This document shows positions 10,022 to 21,746 of a stretch of DNA of 64,000 nt, piece by piece. The notes under the pieces are model-generated. The model saw only the letters and a list, made by a program, of their open reading frames with translations, ran no database searches and was not told where the DNA came from. The translations under genes were made by a program, and so were the position numbers. This stretch comes from Luzula sylvatica (taxonomy: Eukaryota; Streptophyta; Magnoliopsida; Poales; Juncaceae): the NCBI GenBank assembly GCA_946800325.1, contig OX326960.1, positions 54,334,855-54,398,854 on the forward strand, in the 5' to 3' direction. Every line of letters starts with the position of its first letter. Within the stretch, counting starts at the first letter, position 1.

Positions 10022-12104
10022 TGGACTCCAGCTCCGACTCGGGCCACCGTCGCATCGGAATCGCGGTCGATCTGAGCGATGAAAGTGCGTATGCACTCCG
10101 CTGGGCTGTGGATAATTACCTCCGACCAGGCGATTCCGTCATTCTACTCCACGTCCGTCCTACCTCCGGCCTGTACGGCGCCGATTGGGGCTCCGACGAT
10201 GTTTCTGTAAATCCTTCCGACGTGACTGCTCAAAAGCGTGAGGAAGATTTTGAGGCGTTTACCTCCGCCAAGGCAGAAGATCTCGCACAACCACTCCTAG
10301 CTACTAAGATCCCGTTCAAGATCCATGTCGTCAAAGATCACGACTTGAAAGAGAGATTGTGCCTTGAGATCGAGAGACTTGGACCTAACGCTGTGATCAT
10401 GGGAAGAAGAGGATTTGGGGCGATTAGAAAAGCTGCGAAGGGGAGATTGGGGAGTGTGAGTGATTACTGTGTTCATCATTGTGATTGTCCGGTAATTGCT
10501 GTGAGATACCCTGAGGATGCGGCTGCTGGTGTGATGGGTCAGACGGTTTCAGAGGCAGAGGTTAAATACTTCTTGAAGGAGGGGAAGATGAACGGCCAAA
10601 TTCCTGCCTCCAAGACTAAAGGATCTCGATTCCTAATCACCGACGAGGGTGGATGGACAACCATTCAGCGAAGAACGAGGACACGCGATGGCAACAAGAC
10701 CACCTCAGGTCAGGCCAAGACTACAACGAATGGTGCTCGAGTCAAGCGTTGTTTTCGTTGTTTCGCGAAGGATCATCTGAGACAAAACTGTAGAGAACCA
10801 ATCCGCTGTTTCTATTGTAAAAAACTGGGACATGTGAAAGCAATATGTAGAGCTTTCAGTAACAAGCATACCATGATCTCTGAAAAGGCTAATGGCAAAA
10901 ATAGAGAAAACTTCTTTGAAACACAAAGAGGAGTAACACAGATTTGTCAACAAACCAATCTCATAAAGGGTCCTGCCTTGTTAAAGAGAGAAAACCTCTC
11001 ATATAAATCAGCTTTACTACATCCCTCCAAGTCGCAAGATTTCGCTGCTCCGTCTAAATGTAATCTAGTTCCTGAGAGTGCTATGAAGGTTTTCGTTAGT
11101 GCATCTTATGCTAAGAAAACCAAACAAATTTGGGTGAAGAAACTCAAAACAAAGAAAATCTGGGTGAGGAAAGCCAATCCCGATTCCAGGGTCAGGAGTT
11201 CACGGCAACAAAATTACCAATTTCTGAAAATGGTTTGGCTAATTCTGCCGTTTCGTGCCAGAATTTGTCCAACGAATTGGAAAGATCGCCTACTGGTACC
11301 GGCCCACGACGAGGTCAAGAGCTAGCATTAATGACATGCGAAGATGAGATGTTGACTCGAGAAGAAAAAGAATACAATGTGGAGAGGAAAAGAAAGGGGA
11401 AACAACTGGTCGATGATGAGCCATCTCAATCGTTGGGGCTCCATGCAAAGGAAGCACCTCTCGAAATCATCACGAACCAAACTCAGTCAGAAAAATTCAG
11501 TGAAGATATTTGCTTCCCCGGTCCTCCTTTATTTCAAAATTTTCCTTCAAAAAAAGACTCGGTAAGGGCAGTGGGCCTTTCTATTACATTGCATCCGAGC
11601 CCATCTCTGAAAATTTTTCCACCAAATATAATTCAGAAAATTACTCCACTTAAATCTATCCCCGGTCCAGTGAGGGTTAGTACAAGAAAATCATCTCGAA
11701 TTATTAAGAAGACAATTTTTTCGGATGGTTCTTCTCCCATGAATATTTCAAAAACTAATAGATCGAGATCAACTAATACAATTAACCATAAAAATAAAAG
11801 AATCCAATTATTAAAAGCCTTACAATTAGAACTGGATAATCCAACACAAATTACACTTGAATCAATTGCGAAGGTGCAAATCTTATGTGGCTTAAGTGAT
11901 AGTAAGCCCAATTATAACAAAGAGACCTCTCATTCTGATAATCCTCTCTCTAAAAATAGTATCACTATTAATCTTGATAATGTCGTTGACATTTCTAATA
12001 AAATTGTAAAAGCAATTAATCACGAAAAAGATCATGAGGAAGAGGAAGATGAGTACATAGACTTGGTAGATTACGATGACGAAGAGACGGGTTATGTCGA
12101 TTGA
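10021..12104 (+). pseudogene. Universal stress protein domain fused to LINE ORF1 (frameshifted)
   Basis: Residues about 10-164 form a plant universal stress protein domain, from RRIGIAVDLSDES to CPVIAVRYPED. It includes VKDHDLKERLCLEIERLG and an ATP-loop-like region, MGRRGFGA...GRLGSVSDYCVHHC, closest from memory to the Arabidopsis PHOS32/PHOS34 group. There are no introns. From about residue 201 (GSRFLITDEGGWTTIQRR) the sequence reads as LINE ORF1, with CCHC knuckles at Cys244 and Cys263, both C-X2-C-X4-H-X4-C. The join is in frame. A single frameshift between about 11115 and 11150 moves the rest into another frame, open to the stop at 12104, with a basic middle (SRIIKK) and an acidic tail (DEYIDLVDYDDEE). 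The native function would be RNA binding in the LINE RNP; what the stress domain adds is unknown. Confidence 0.85.
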
Positions 12105-15100
12105 CATAATGGCCATGTCATCTCTTATCTTCGTAGTTCTTTATCTTTTTATTATGTTATACAACTTTTGTGCGCTACTTTCGTGGAATGTGAGGGGTTT
12201 GGGTAGTAAAGAAAAATGCGGCGTCGTTAAAGACACTGTCTTAGACTCTAAATGTAATATTGTATGTTTTCAAGAATCTAAGATGGAATCTCCTTGTATT
12301 TTCGATATTTCAAGGTTTTGCCCTTCGTCTTTCTCGCAATTCTCTTTTAAAGGGTCATCCGGCTCAAGAGGGGGTATGATTACGGCTTGGAAAAATATGT
12401 TTTCATTAGTACATTCTTTCTCCACTCCCTCGAGTTTAAACGTGATTCTAAAAGCACCTAACGGTTTCACCTTTTGTATCTCGAATATCTATGGTCCTTC
12501 CGAGGATTTGCATAAAGAAGGTTTCTTGAATGAATTAAGAGAAATAAATGTGGACCCCGCTATCCCATGGATAGTTCTAGGCGATTTCAACATCATTAGA
12601 AACGTTAATGAATCAACCTCATCCTCGCACGATACTTCTATTATAAACAACTTCAATCGCACGATCAATGACCTATAACTCATAGAGGTTCCCTTAACTG
12701 GTAGACGTTTTACATGGTCCAACAAAAGGGAAAACCCGACTTTCTCGAAGTTGGATAGGATCTTAATCTCGAATCATTTCCTTCTATCCAACCTTATCTC
12801 TTCGACCAAGGATCTCCCCATGCCAATGTCCGACCACTCCCCCCTATTATTCTCCATTTCTCAAAACAACTCTCGGCACCATAGGCCTTTTAAATTTGAG
12901 ACATTTTGGATGAATCACGAAGATATTCGGCCTTTTATTATTTCAACATGGTCCTCATCTTATTTAGGAAGATGTGCGGCCAAATTATACCTTTCAAAGC
13001 TACAAAATTTCTCTACACAAATTCGAAATTGGGCGAATCTAACCTTCCACTCTCAAAACTCAATTCTTTTTTCTTGTAAAGAATTAGTATTATTTTTTGA
13101 TCGGTTAGAAGAGAGAAGAAATCTCTCGAATTGCGAAATCCAACTTAGAAAAGACTTAAAAGAGAAAATTTATAACTTGGTACAAATAAAAGAATTAAAA
13201 TGGTTTCAAAGATCCAATAGTAAGTGGCTTAAATTGGGAGATAATAATTCATCATTTTTTCATGCAATTGCCTCATCCAAGAGAATGTACAATCATATCG
13301 GTATGATTCTTACAAATGGAGAAGAAATTTCCGATTCATCTCAAATTCTTTCGCTCTTCTCGGATTTTTATAAACAACAATTGGGCACGGCGGCCGAACC
13401 TCTACCATCTTCGATGGACTTAATGCTTCTTTATCCTACTAAAATGAATGGCTTAGATTCATTGATTGCCCCAATTAGTGAGGCCGAAATCTCAAAAACC
13501 GTCTCTAGCTTGAAGAAGGGAAAAGCATCCGGCCCCGATGGATTGCCGACGGAATTTCTCCAAACCTATTGGGATATTATAAAGGAGGATTTCACACGCT
13601 TGATCGAGCATTTCTATAATGGTTCACTAGCGTTATATCTTTTTAATAAAGCAACCATTTCTTTATTGCCAAAAAAAGAAAGGGCCGAATGCATTGAAGA
13701 ATTTCGACCTATTAGCATCATCAATGCTCCGATCAAATTAATTACTAAAATACTAGCTAATCGATTACAACCGTTTATGCCAACCTTGATAAGCAAGTAT
13801 CAAACCGCTTTTATCAAAGAACGGTCTATTATGGACACGTTTTTGGCAACTCGAGAAATGCTCAATTATTATCACAAGAAAAATATTCCTATGGTAATGA
13901 TAAAAGTGGACTTTTCAAAGGCTTTTGATAGTGTTTCTTGGCCGTGTCTTTTGAAAATTTTGGAAGTTAGAGGCTTCCCAAACAAATGGATCAATTGGAT
14001 TCGGAGCCTCCTAGTATCTTCGAGCTCGACCGTGAGGGTCAATGGGGCCGAGGGCGACTCATTCTTTCATCAAAAGGGGCTTTGTCAAGGAGACCCGCTT
14101 TCGCCTCTCCTTTTTAATATTGTTGTAGATGCTCTTCAAATGATTTTGAAGAATGTCTCCATTATTTTAAGAGGCTCGGCTTTGCTTGCACCTAGAGCGC
14201 TCCAATACGCTGACGATACTATAATTTTTGTTCAAGCGCATCCGGACAATTTGAAATTGGTTGCACAAGCATTGGATACCTTTTCGACTATTACGGGTTT
14301 GGAGATCAACAAATCCAAAAGCTCTTTTGTCCCGATTTCAATCCCCAACGAGTTTCACGATTTGATAGGTAACATCTTACAATGCCCTAAAAAAACACTA
14401 CCTATTAAATACCTTGGTCTCCCGCTTTCGGTTAGGAAACCGAGAAAAATACATTTTCTCCCTTTGATCAATAAAATAAACTCGAGGTTGGCCGGGTGGA
14501 AAGGAAAATTACTATCGTCGGGTGGTAGACTCACTTTGGTTCAATCCGTCCTTGAGGCAATCCCAACATATTTCATGCAAGCTTTCGTATTTCCGTCGTG
14601 GCTAGTAAAGGAACTACAAAGAATAATGAGGTCGTTTCTTTGGAAAGGGGACAAAATTTGTAAAGGCGGTCATTGCTTGATGTCTTGGGATAAAGTATGT
14701 TTGCCAAAAAAAAATGGGGCATTGGGGATTCACGATATTAAAACGCAAAATGATGCCTTGCTCTTGAAGGCGCTTACAAAAATATCTTTCCTCTCGGACT
14801 CTATTTGGTCATCTACACTTAAGGATTTCTATGACATAACCGCTATACAAGATCTCAACTCCGTCTCTGATAGACACATTTCGTTCTTTGTAAAAGATCT
14901 CCGTCGTCTCGTTCACTTTGCCACGATCTCTATCCGACCTAACCCAAATCCCAACCAAATCTCTTCAAGTGCTTCTTGATTTTGGACAACGCATGGAAAT
15001 TTTACGACTCAATCGGCATACAACTTTCTTATAAATCCCGGAATAATATTCTCGTGGAACATTCATTTATGGAGGATTAAGGCACCTAGCAAAGTACGTT

Positions 15101-15504
15101 TTTTTTGTTGGCTAGCAATTCATGATAGGATCTTAACGGCCGTTAATTTGGAAAAAAGGGGTTGGCCGAATAACGAGGTGTGCTCCTTGTGTGCGCAACA
15201 TAGGGAGGATGTTAATCATCTAATTTTATCTTGCCCCTATTCATTTCGAGTTTGGACCACCGTAGCCGATATGTTCAACCTTCCTACTCTAAGACCAGTT
15301 GAGGACCTCGTCCAATTTTGGGTAAGCAACAAAAAAAAAGGAGATAAGAATCATAATTCTAAATGGGGTACGGTGTGGTTGGCGACAATGTGGAATCTTT
15401 GGAAAGAAAGGAATAGAAGAATTTTCTCCTTCAAAGCCGTTTCGACCCCTCTTCTAGCAAAGATGATTTATGACGATGCAATCAAGTGGAGTGCTAATTG
15501 TTGA
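12076..15504 (+). pseudogene. LINE ORF2: endonuclease, reverse transcriptase, zf-RVT
   Basis: The frame overlaps the end of ORF1 and stays in one phase to 15504, with two in-frame stops: TAA at 12676-12678 and TGA at 14977-14979. The apurinic-type endonuclease covers about 12160-12880, with LSWNVRGLGS, CFQESKM, VLGDFN and SDHSP. The reverse transcriptase shows KGKASGPDGLPTEF, FRPISIINAPIKLITKILANR, CQGDPLSPLLFN and the catalytic YADD near 14206. The C-terminal zf-RVT domain holds CSLCAQHREDVNHLILSC near 15181. There is no RNase H domain, as in many plant L1 elements. It would nick target DNA and prime reverse transcription there. Usable starts are 12076, 12094, 12109 or 12115; the choice is unresolved. 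Confidence 0.92.
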
Positions 15505-15947
15505 TTTTTAACCAAAGTTTAGGACATCATATATTTTAGACAAATAACTACATGTATCTCTATGATAGCATGAGAAGTTAGGTTGTGGGGCAAATTTATT
15601 TTGTTCTTTTCTTTTCTTTTTTCTTTTTCAAAATTTTGATTGTAATGTTTTGAAACTACTTTATTTAATGCAAAATTCGAACGAGGCAATCGCCTCCTCC
15701 GTCAAAAAAAAAAAGTATAATACTGATATACAAATATTCCCATCTTTTATCATCCATTGAAATTGGGCCTGAGCCATTTGCATTGCTTTTTTACAATTTT
15801 GTTGCTCTCTAGATGTTTACTATAAAATTAAAATTCATATATAAGGTTTGATAAAATATTCTACTAATATAAAATAAAAAATTCTAGAAATCATGGGGGA
15901 GCCAAGGCTCCCCTTGGTCCCCCTTTGATTCCGCCCCTGGTTTTATG

Positions 15948-16366
15948 CATTGATATATAATTTATGGCTTCCTATACAAATTATTCGGACCAGTCTAAAC
16001 CGACTTATTTTTTAATATTTACGTTTTTATTTAGCCCTATATATATGTATATGTCATTTCTAATGACGTATGTTGCGCGAGTATACATACAGATATTTGT
16101 ATGCACCAAGAATACGACATTACGATAATTTCAAAAAATATAAGATATATGTTTATTATATATAATAATTTTTTTCTAACGGCTACGAAGGAAAGAAAGA
16201 AAAAAAAAATCAAAAATCTCTAGATCTAGAGAAACCTAGAAGGTGGGCCCCCCTCCCAGGTTATTTTCTCATCTTCCTTGTACAGTGGCCGGATTTCATT
16301 ATGACCGAAATCTAACAACATATTTTCTCTTCATCTTCATGATGGCCGAAATTTTCAGTATTTGAT
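15948..16366. other. Spacer between the hAT and Harbinger elements
   Basis: AT-rich non-coding sequence with an A/G-rich run near 16185-16215. No coding region or repeat ends were found. Confidence 0.5.
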
Positions 16367-17754
16367 TTAGGGGGTGTTTGGATAGTTGCATTGGGATATA
16401 CAAGGAGAAATTGATCTACCGCATGTTGTACTCCTGTATTGCAATGTCATTTATTATGTTTGGATGATAGAATCATATATTATCGCAATTTGAACTTTTT
16501 ATGTTTGGATTAGCACAACTGAAATTTACAGTTCATCATGTCATCAAAATTCATACACACATACACTTTCAATATGATCTTCAGAATAATCAAAACTCAA
16601 ATACATAAAAAACCAACAAAAAAAATAATACTGACACATCATTGAACTATTCATCCATAATTTAAATATTAACAAAATACCAAATATTAACTTAATATTA
16701 TGGCATATAATAGGTTTTAATTAATAACAAAATACCAAATGCTAATCTCAAAAAAACAAATACAGCATAACTGCAACATACGATTACGTCACTAACAAAA
16801 TAACAAAATGAGACGTAACAATTATATAAACTAGGTTACATCATAAATAAAATAACAAAATTGATGCAACACTTAAATAAACCATCAACTACACCTTATT
16901 ATTAGTTTTCGCCGGGCCCAAAGTTTTCCATCGCAAAGTTATCAATCCATCCTTCTTGATAAGTAGAATTATAATTTAGAAAGATATGTGCTTCACAAAG
17001 ATGCTTTGCTAAATATCGACTTGCCGATATCAATACGGGCATTGGGAACTTTTCTCCCATAGTCAAGATCGCAGCCGCCACCAAACGCGCAAAATCGAAC
17101 TCTTTGTCCTTATCCAATGCATCGGCAATGCGCGCAATGCTATTAGCTACTTGAGTTACCTCGGCTTGAAGAGGAGATTCATCTCTTTTCCTCTTCTTCC
17201 TTGCGTTGTTTGTAGTACTTGAATCCTTCCTTATTAACGTGTCAGGACTCAAATTCTGAGCTTCGAGAGGACTCCCCTCGGGACAACTTCCATCACCCAT
17301 AACATTATTTCCAATTTCAGAGAAATCGTAGTTCTCCAATCCTATATCATTACTATCATTAAGGGCTGACCTTGAAGAAGTCCGCATTGGGGTACCAAGA
17401 GGGGTGGAAGTTGGATGCAATGATTTAGCGTATAGGCCAGTTGCGGCATCATTGTCGCAAACTATAGACATCTCTTCAAACATCTCAATCGGCTTATTTA
17501 TGTAAGGATCATCATTCGGATGTGCCTAAGATATTACATTATGAAAATACATTAGCAAAATATATTTATTATATTTGATTATTCAATATGATAATTACCT
17601 TGATGTATGTTTGGTACTCGGCATCATCCATAACAATCTTCTTTTCTCTATCATCTCATCCGGTGCCGCTCATATCCTTCAACTTTTTTATTTGATTCCA
17701 TTTGCTCCTAAGAGTTCTAAGATGGTTCGTAACTTTATTTTCAGAGACTTGAAC

Positions 17755-19176
17755 CATGGTTCTGAGACTCGGCCGAGTAAAAAAAAACTCGGCCGAGTTG
17801 AGTCGGACTCGGACACAGCCGAGCCGAGTTTCGGCCGGATAACTCGGATCCGACTTTTTAGTTTGCCGATTCTCTATTTTTTTGCCATTTTCGCGAGTTT
17901 GAGAACTTGGGACAAAGAGAGGAAGAAAGGTAATGGCGTGCTGTTGAGTTGAGCACTTATGTGTAGGGGTCAGCTAGACTTGATGTACGGGTTGAGGGCT
18001 GTTTAGTCTTTTTGAGGAAGAAAGGTAATAAGTACCTGAGACTTGGTCTAGTTCCCGTGACCAAGAAATAGAGTAAAGTGTAATATTAATTAAATAATGT
18101 ATTTCATATTTCTTCTCAGGTACATAAACTCAAATAGCAAGAGTAAAGTATGATATTTAATTAAATGTTATATTTTATATTTCTTCTCACATAAAAAGAC
18201 TCAAAAAAACAATAGAGTAAAGTATGATATTAATTAAATGTTGTATTTTATATTTCTTCTCTCACATACAAAAACTCAAAGAGCAATAGAGTAAAGTATG
18301 ATATTAATTAAATGTTGTATTTTATATTTTTTCTCTCACATACAAAGACTCAAAGAGCAATAGAGTAAACTATGATATTAATTAAAGGTTTTATTTTATA
18401 TTATCAAAATGAGCATGATAATAACGAGATCATGCAACCGGCACGTTATAATTTTTTGCACTAGTTTATTTTATGATGTATATCTTTTTTAATTAATTAA
18501 GTATTACTATATATAATATAATGTAATTTGCCTTTACTATATATAATATAATGTAATTTGCATTTGTGTTTTTTTTTTTAATTTTTTAATTTTTTTTTAA
18601 TTAATAAAACAACATTTTCACAAAATCCGACTTTCCGATCCAGATTCGATATTTAAAAATTGTCTTTATTTTACTCCTAAATTTATGAAAATCGAATAAA
18701 AGAAACTAAAAGTTTTAAGGATAGTCTTACAATTTACAAATATACATACATACCATCCAGATTCGATATTTTGCATATGAGATGTGATTTTTTTTTTTTT
18801 TTTAAAGATTGTTATATTAAAATAGATTGTAGTTCTATACAAATTGTTTTTATTTTACACATCCTTCAATTTCATTTTTACAGTGCATAAAGATTTTACA
18901 GTACATACTTTATTTCAGTCATACTAGCCATACTAGACATACTTCACTTTTCATTATAAAAATTTGGATTTTATTAGTTGAATTTGTGTGTATCATGTTT
19001 ATGAATGATTATCTATTTTTAAAATAATTTTTTCTATTTTTTTTCTATTTTTTCCGATTTTTTTACTAATCGTCCGAGTTTTTTTTTTGACTCGTCCGAG
19101 TCTTGTCCGAGTCGTCCGAGTTCCGAGTCTCCGGAGCCAACCGAGTCCGAGTCCGAGTCCGAGTTTCAGAACCATG
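17755..19176. mobile_element. Non-autonomous hAT element inside the Harbinger ORF1
   Basis: The element begins CATGGTTCTGAGACTCGG and ends, read in reverse complement, CATGGTTCTGAAACTCGG. It is flanked by the perfect 8-bp duplication ACTTGAAC at 17747-17754 and 19177-19184, diagnostic for hAT. Both subterminal regions repeat ACTCGG/GACTCGG units. The 1.4-kb interior is AT-rich with a 74-bp minisatellite and no transposase. Its right end extends the Harbinger ORF1 frame artificially, giving a GLGLGLG run. Confidence 0.9.
18071..18405. repeat. 74-bp minisatellite within the hAT element
   Basis: GAGTAAAG or a variant recurs at 18071, 18141, 18215, 18289 and 18363 (spacings 70, 74, 74, 74). The units share TATGATATTAATTAAATG and TATTTCTTCTC blocks, and the two central units are nearly identical. 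Confidence 0.85.
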
Positions 19177-20610
19177 ACTTGAACATGATATTCATCACTT
19201 ATCGCCCTAACCGCTGCAATTATGGCTTGATTCTTGAAACCTTGGCCAGATTTCATACCTTTCCTAACTTGTTCCGTCATGAACTTCAGAAGAAAATTGC
19301 TCAGATGTTTTGGCCACTTAAAGTTTGATTTCGCTCTCTTGTTGATAGTTTCCATATTATTCTCCATCTGCAAAAATGTTGTTAATATACAAACAAATAT
19401 AATAACAGGAAAAAATACAATATTTTACTGTATCAATCCATACTGGTAAATAGTGCTGTGACATAAAATATAACTCAAATATTACAATCAAATCGGCTAG
19501 AAAACAAGTCATGGGTTATTGATGAACGAACAAATATTTCATGCTATTTTTCAAGCATCAAATTTGACATTTGTGAGATAAATGGTATTGTGGCATCTCA
19601 AAATTTTATTAAATCCTCGTGCTTGAAAACAAGACAAGATTGCAATGTCCATACTGGTAAATAGTATTGTAACATCCCCTTTTCAACAACAACATTTTAC
19701 TGATAAAAAGTAATGAAAGAAAGTACCAAAAAATACAAAACTTTACTGATAAATAGTACAAAATAGTAATGCAAAGAAATTGAGAACAAAATAGAGTTGA
19801 AATAGATACTTACGAATGAGAGGAGTTAAGGAAGGCTTCCACCAATTTTTAAAAAGAGAAAATATTTTGGATATAAAATAGTGTTATGTTTTAGAAGGAG
19901 ATGAATGAGAAGAGTTTATAGAAATAGAAAGTCTTTTCAGTTTCTAGCTACTCCCGCCAATTTTCCTACTTGCTGCTGGTGTGACTCTTGGAGTTTTGGC
20001 AAGAATCCTAGATGCAGTAATTATGTGCTTTGGGAATATACATTTGCAGTAAAGCGATTAATTACCACAACCCAAACAAAAGAAATAGCTTAAATGCAGT
20101 AAGTACTAATACTAACTGTCATACTTGCAGCCATCCAAACACGCCCTTAGCTATTTTCTTATTATTTTTTTTTCTCACATTCTTTCTCGTATCTTCTCTC
20201 CTTATCTTCTATCTCTTTCTTCTTATCTCCATTTTCGTACATGATCTTGCTCATATTTTTTTTCTTCTTTTTTCCATGTTTATTTTTATTTATCTTATCC
20301 CATTTTTTTGTAGAAATATATCAATTCTAATTCTTAAAATAGTCGATCTTCTTTTTGGAGTTGAGGATGAAAACATTCTTTTAAATACAGTTAATAAAAC
20401 GGAGCAAATTGTGAAGATAATTTATTTTGGAATATCGGAAATGATGTCCAAACGAATAGAAACGATAATACCCTCAATGGTGGACCTAAGCCAATTCACA
20501 TTTGTAAAAGGAAAATTATACCATGCACCTCAAATGTCAAAAAATACCCTCCATATGGGTTTTGAGGGGTATATGGAATCTCAAATTGTACCCAATTATT
20601 TCAATTGTTT

Positions 20611-20656
20611 GTTAATTCAAATTTGAATTAACCGTTAATTCAAATTTGAATTAACG
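20611..20656. repeat. Two adjacent perfect palindromes
   Basis: Positions 20611-20632 (22 bp) and 20633-20656 (24 bp) are each exact self-complements centred on CAAATTTG. Both are made of TTAATTCAAATTTGAATTAA, and a further half unit follows. Confidence 0.85.
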
Positions 20657-20770
20657 GTTAATTCAAAATTAATTATTGGTTAATACAATTGTATTATTTA
20701 TCAACAAAATTAATAATTTTAATTAACGGTTAATACATTTTGGGGTAAAAAAGTTTGGAGATGTGAATTG

Positions 20771-20781
20771 CCCCCCCCCCC

Positions 20782-20812
<31 letters not shown>

Positions 20813-20828
20813 ACCCACACACACACCA
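20771..20828. repeat. 28-bp poly(C) run followed by an AC tract
   Basis: Twenty-eight consecutive C residues (20771-20798) run directly into (AC)n with one CCC interruption. The minus strand could form a G-rich structure. The length in any one assembly is uncertain. Confidence 0.85.
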
Positions 20829-21746
20829 TATACGACCTCTTTGTAAAATGAAGGAATATAATGGATAGTTGTGTGTTTGTTCTTTAATACGTAAATTAAT
20901 GCCGCAAGAAAAAGATTGGAGGGGTGCCTATTAAGGCGGATGGATATTTCAAAGCCTTTGATAAAATTAATTGGTATGGGTGCAAGGATACTTTGAGAGC
21001 TAGGGGATCCCAACAAGAGGACACGAACTCGAACTTAATCGTACACATGATAAACCAGGGTACTCTAGGGCATGTTTGGCGAGTGGAATTAGAAGAATGG
21101 AACTGGGTTACCAAATGCAGTAAAAAATAATTTCGGAATTAGCCAATTTGTAGTTTGTTTGGATGTATGAAAAACAAAATGCTGCAAAACATTTTCCTTT
21201 GTTTGGTTGTTAAAAAGTTTTTGGAATTTGATTGTTTGTAAAATGGGAACTTAATTATATGAACAATTATTTGTCTGATTGATTAGAGTTGAATCAAAAT
21301 CAGTTTTCAATTTATATTTTGAATTCAACTAAAACACATAAATTAATATAAATTAAGGAATAGCACAATTTGAACATAAACTTACCAACATCAAATTTAA
21401 TCTAATACATACTCAAAATAACAATGTTTGCATAATTAAAATACAACATTAAAAGCAAAACTAAACTTCCAATTTACACCAGCCAAATGATTACTACTAT
21501 CACCAAAATATATATCAAACAAAAATACATAACCACAAAATATTTTTCATCATAAACTCATTAACCCCATGTAAAATTGCCATCTCCTCCCGCTCCATCA
21601 TGAAGTAAGAATTGGTCAATCATTTGCATCATTTCGTCTCTATCAAAAGCAATGAAACATGCTCCGAGACTCTCATTCACCAAAAAATGATGGAGAGCGA
21701 ATTTTTATTGGAGAAACTTGATGAGATTTAGGTTTGCTAATAGCCT

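Larger units (their letters stand above)
9940..15711 (+). mobile_element. L1-type LINE carrying a universal stress protein sequence
   Basis: The element is bounded by a perfect 14-bp target duplication, AAAGTATAATACTG, at 9926-9939 and 15712-15725. Its 3' end is a poly(A) run after an untranslated region of about 200 bp. In order it holds a short leader with two telo-boxes, a universal stress protein domain fused to ORF1 with two zinc knuckles, and ORF2 with endonuclease, reverse transcriptase and zf-RVT. Since the duplication encloses the stress protein sequence, that sequence moved with the LINE. The insertion site is inside the hAT element. Damage is slight (one frameshift in ORF1, two stops in ORF2), so the insertion is fairly young. 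Confidence 0.93.
8576..15939 (-). mobile_element. hAT element, defective, carrying a nested LINE
   Basis: The ends are CAGGGGCGGAAC on the left and GATTCCGCCCCTG on the right, an inverted repeat of about 11 bp starting CAGGGGCGGAA. The 8-bp target duplication GTTTTATG is at 8568-8575 and 15940-15947. Without the LINE and its duplicated target the element is only about 1.6 kb. It holds the N-terminal part of a ZMYM1-like hAT transposase on the minus strand, cut off against the left terminus. It is therefore a deletion derivative. Confidence 0.9.
16902..19367 (-). pseudogene. Harbinger ORF1 (Myb/SANT-like), split by a hAT
   Basis: Reading on the minus strand, exon 1 starts at the ATG at 19367 (MENNMETINKR). 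It covers the Myb/SANT-like domain, with KWPKHLSNFLLKFM and GFKNQAIIAAVRAISDEY, before meeting the hAT at 19176. Beyond the hAT the frame resumes at 17754 (VTNHLRTLRSKWNQIKKLKD), has a TGA where the family has Trp (GTG-W-DD), and ends at a 73-bp GT-AG intron (17598-17526). Exon 2 (17525-16902) begins AHPNDDPYINKPIEMFEEM and carries a basic KKRKRDE segment, probably a nuclear signal. In PIF/Harbinger elements this protein binds DNA and brings the transposase to the nucleus. The insertion and nonsense codon make it inactive. Confidence 0.85.
16370..20145 (-). mobile_element. PIF/Harbinger element with ORF1 only, interrupted by a hAT
   Basis: The left end GGGGGTGTTTGGATAG and the right end, in reverse complement GGGCGTGTTTGGATGG, form an inverted repeat of about 21 bp. 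The 3-bp duplication TTA at 16367-16369 and 20146-20148 is the usual PIF/Harbinger target. Inside is a minus-strand Myb/SANT-like ORF1 gene in two exons. There is no room for, and no sign of, the DDE transposase ORF2, so it is non-autonomous. Without the inserted hAT (17755-19176) it is about 2.3 kb. Confidence 0.88.
20149..21064. other. Spacer between the two Harbinger elements
   Basis: No supported gene. It holds two tandem perfect palindromes, a 28-C run with an AC tract (listed separately) and AT-rich sequence. The ORFs across 20030-20626 and 20723-21016 come from T-rich and C-rich low complexity. Confidence 0.5.

Noticed and set aside
10021..10600. Universal stress protein as an independent host gene into which the LINE inserted
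   Set aside because: The LINE target duplication lies upstream of the stress protein start and downstream of the poly(A), so the domain is within the inserted unit.
20723..21016. Minus-strand ORF with a glycine run
   Set aside because: The glycines come from the 28-C homopolymer.
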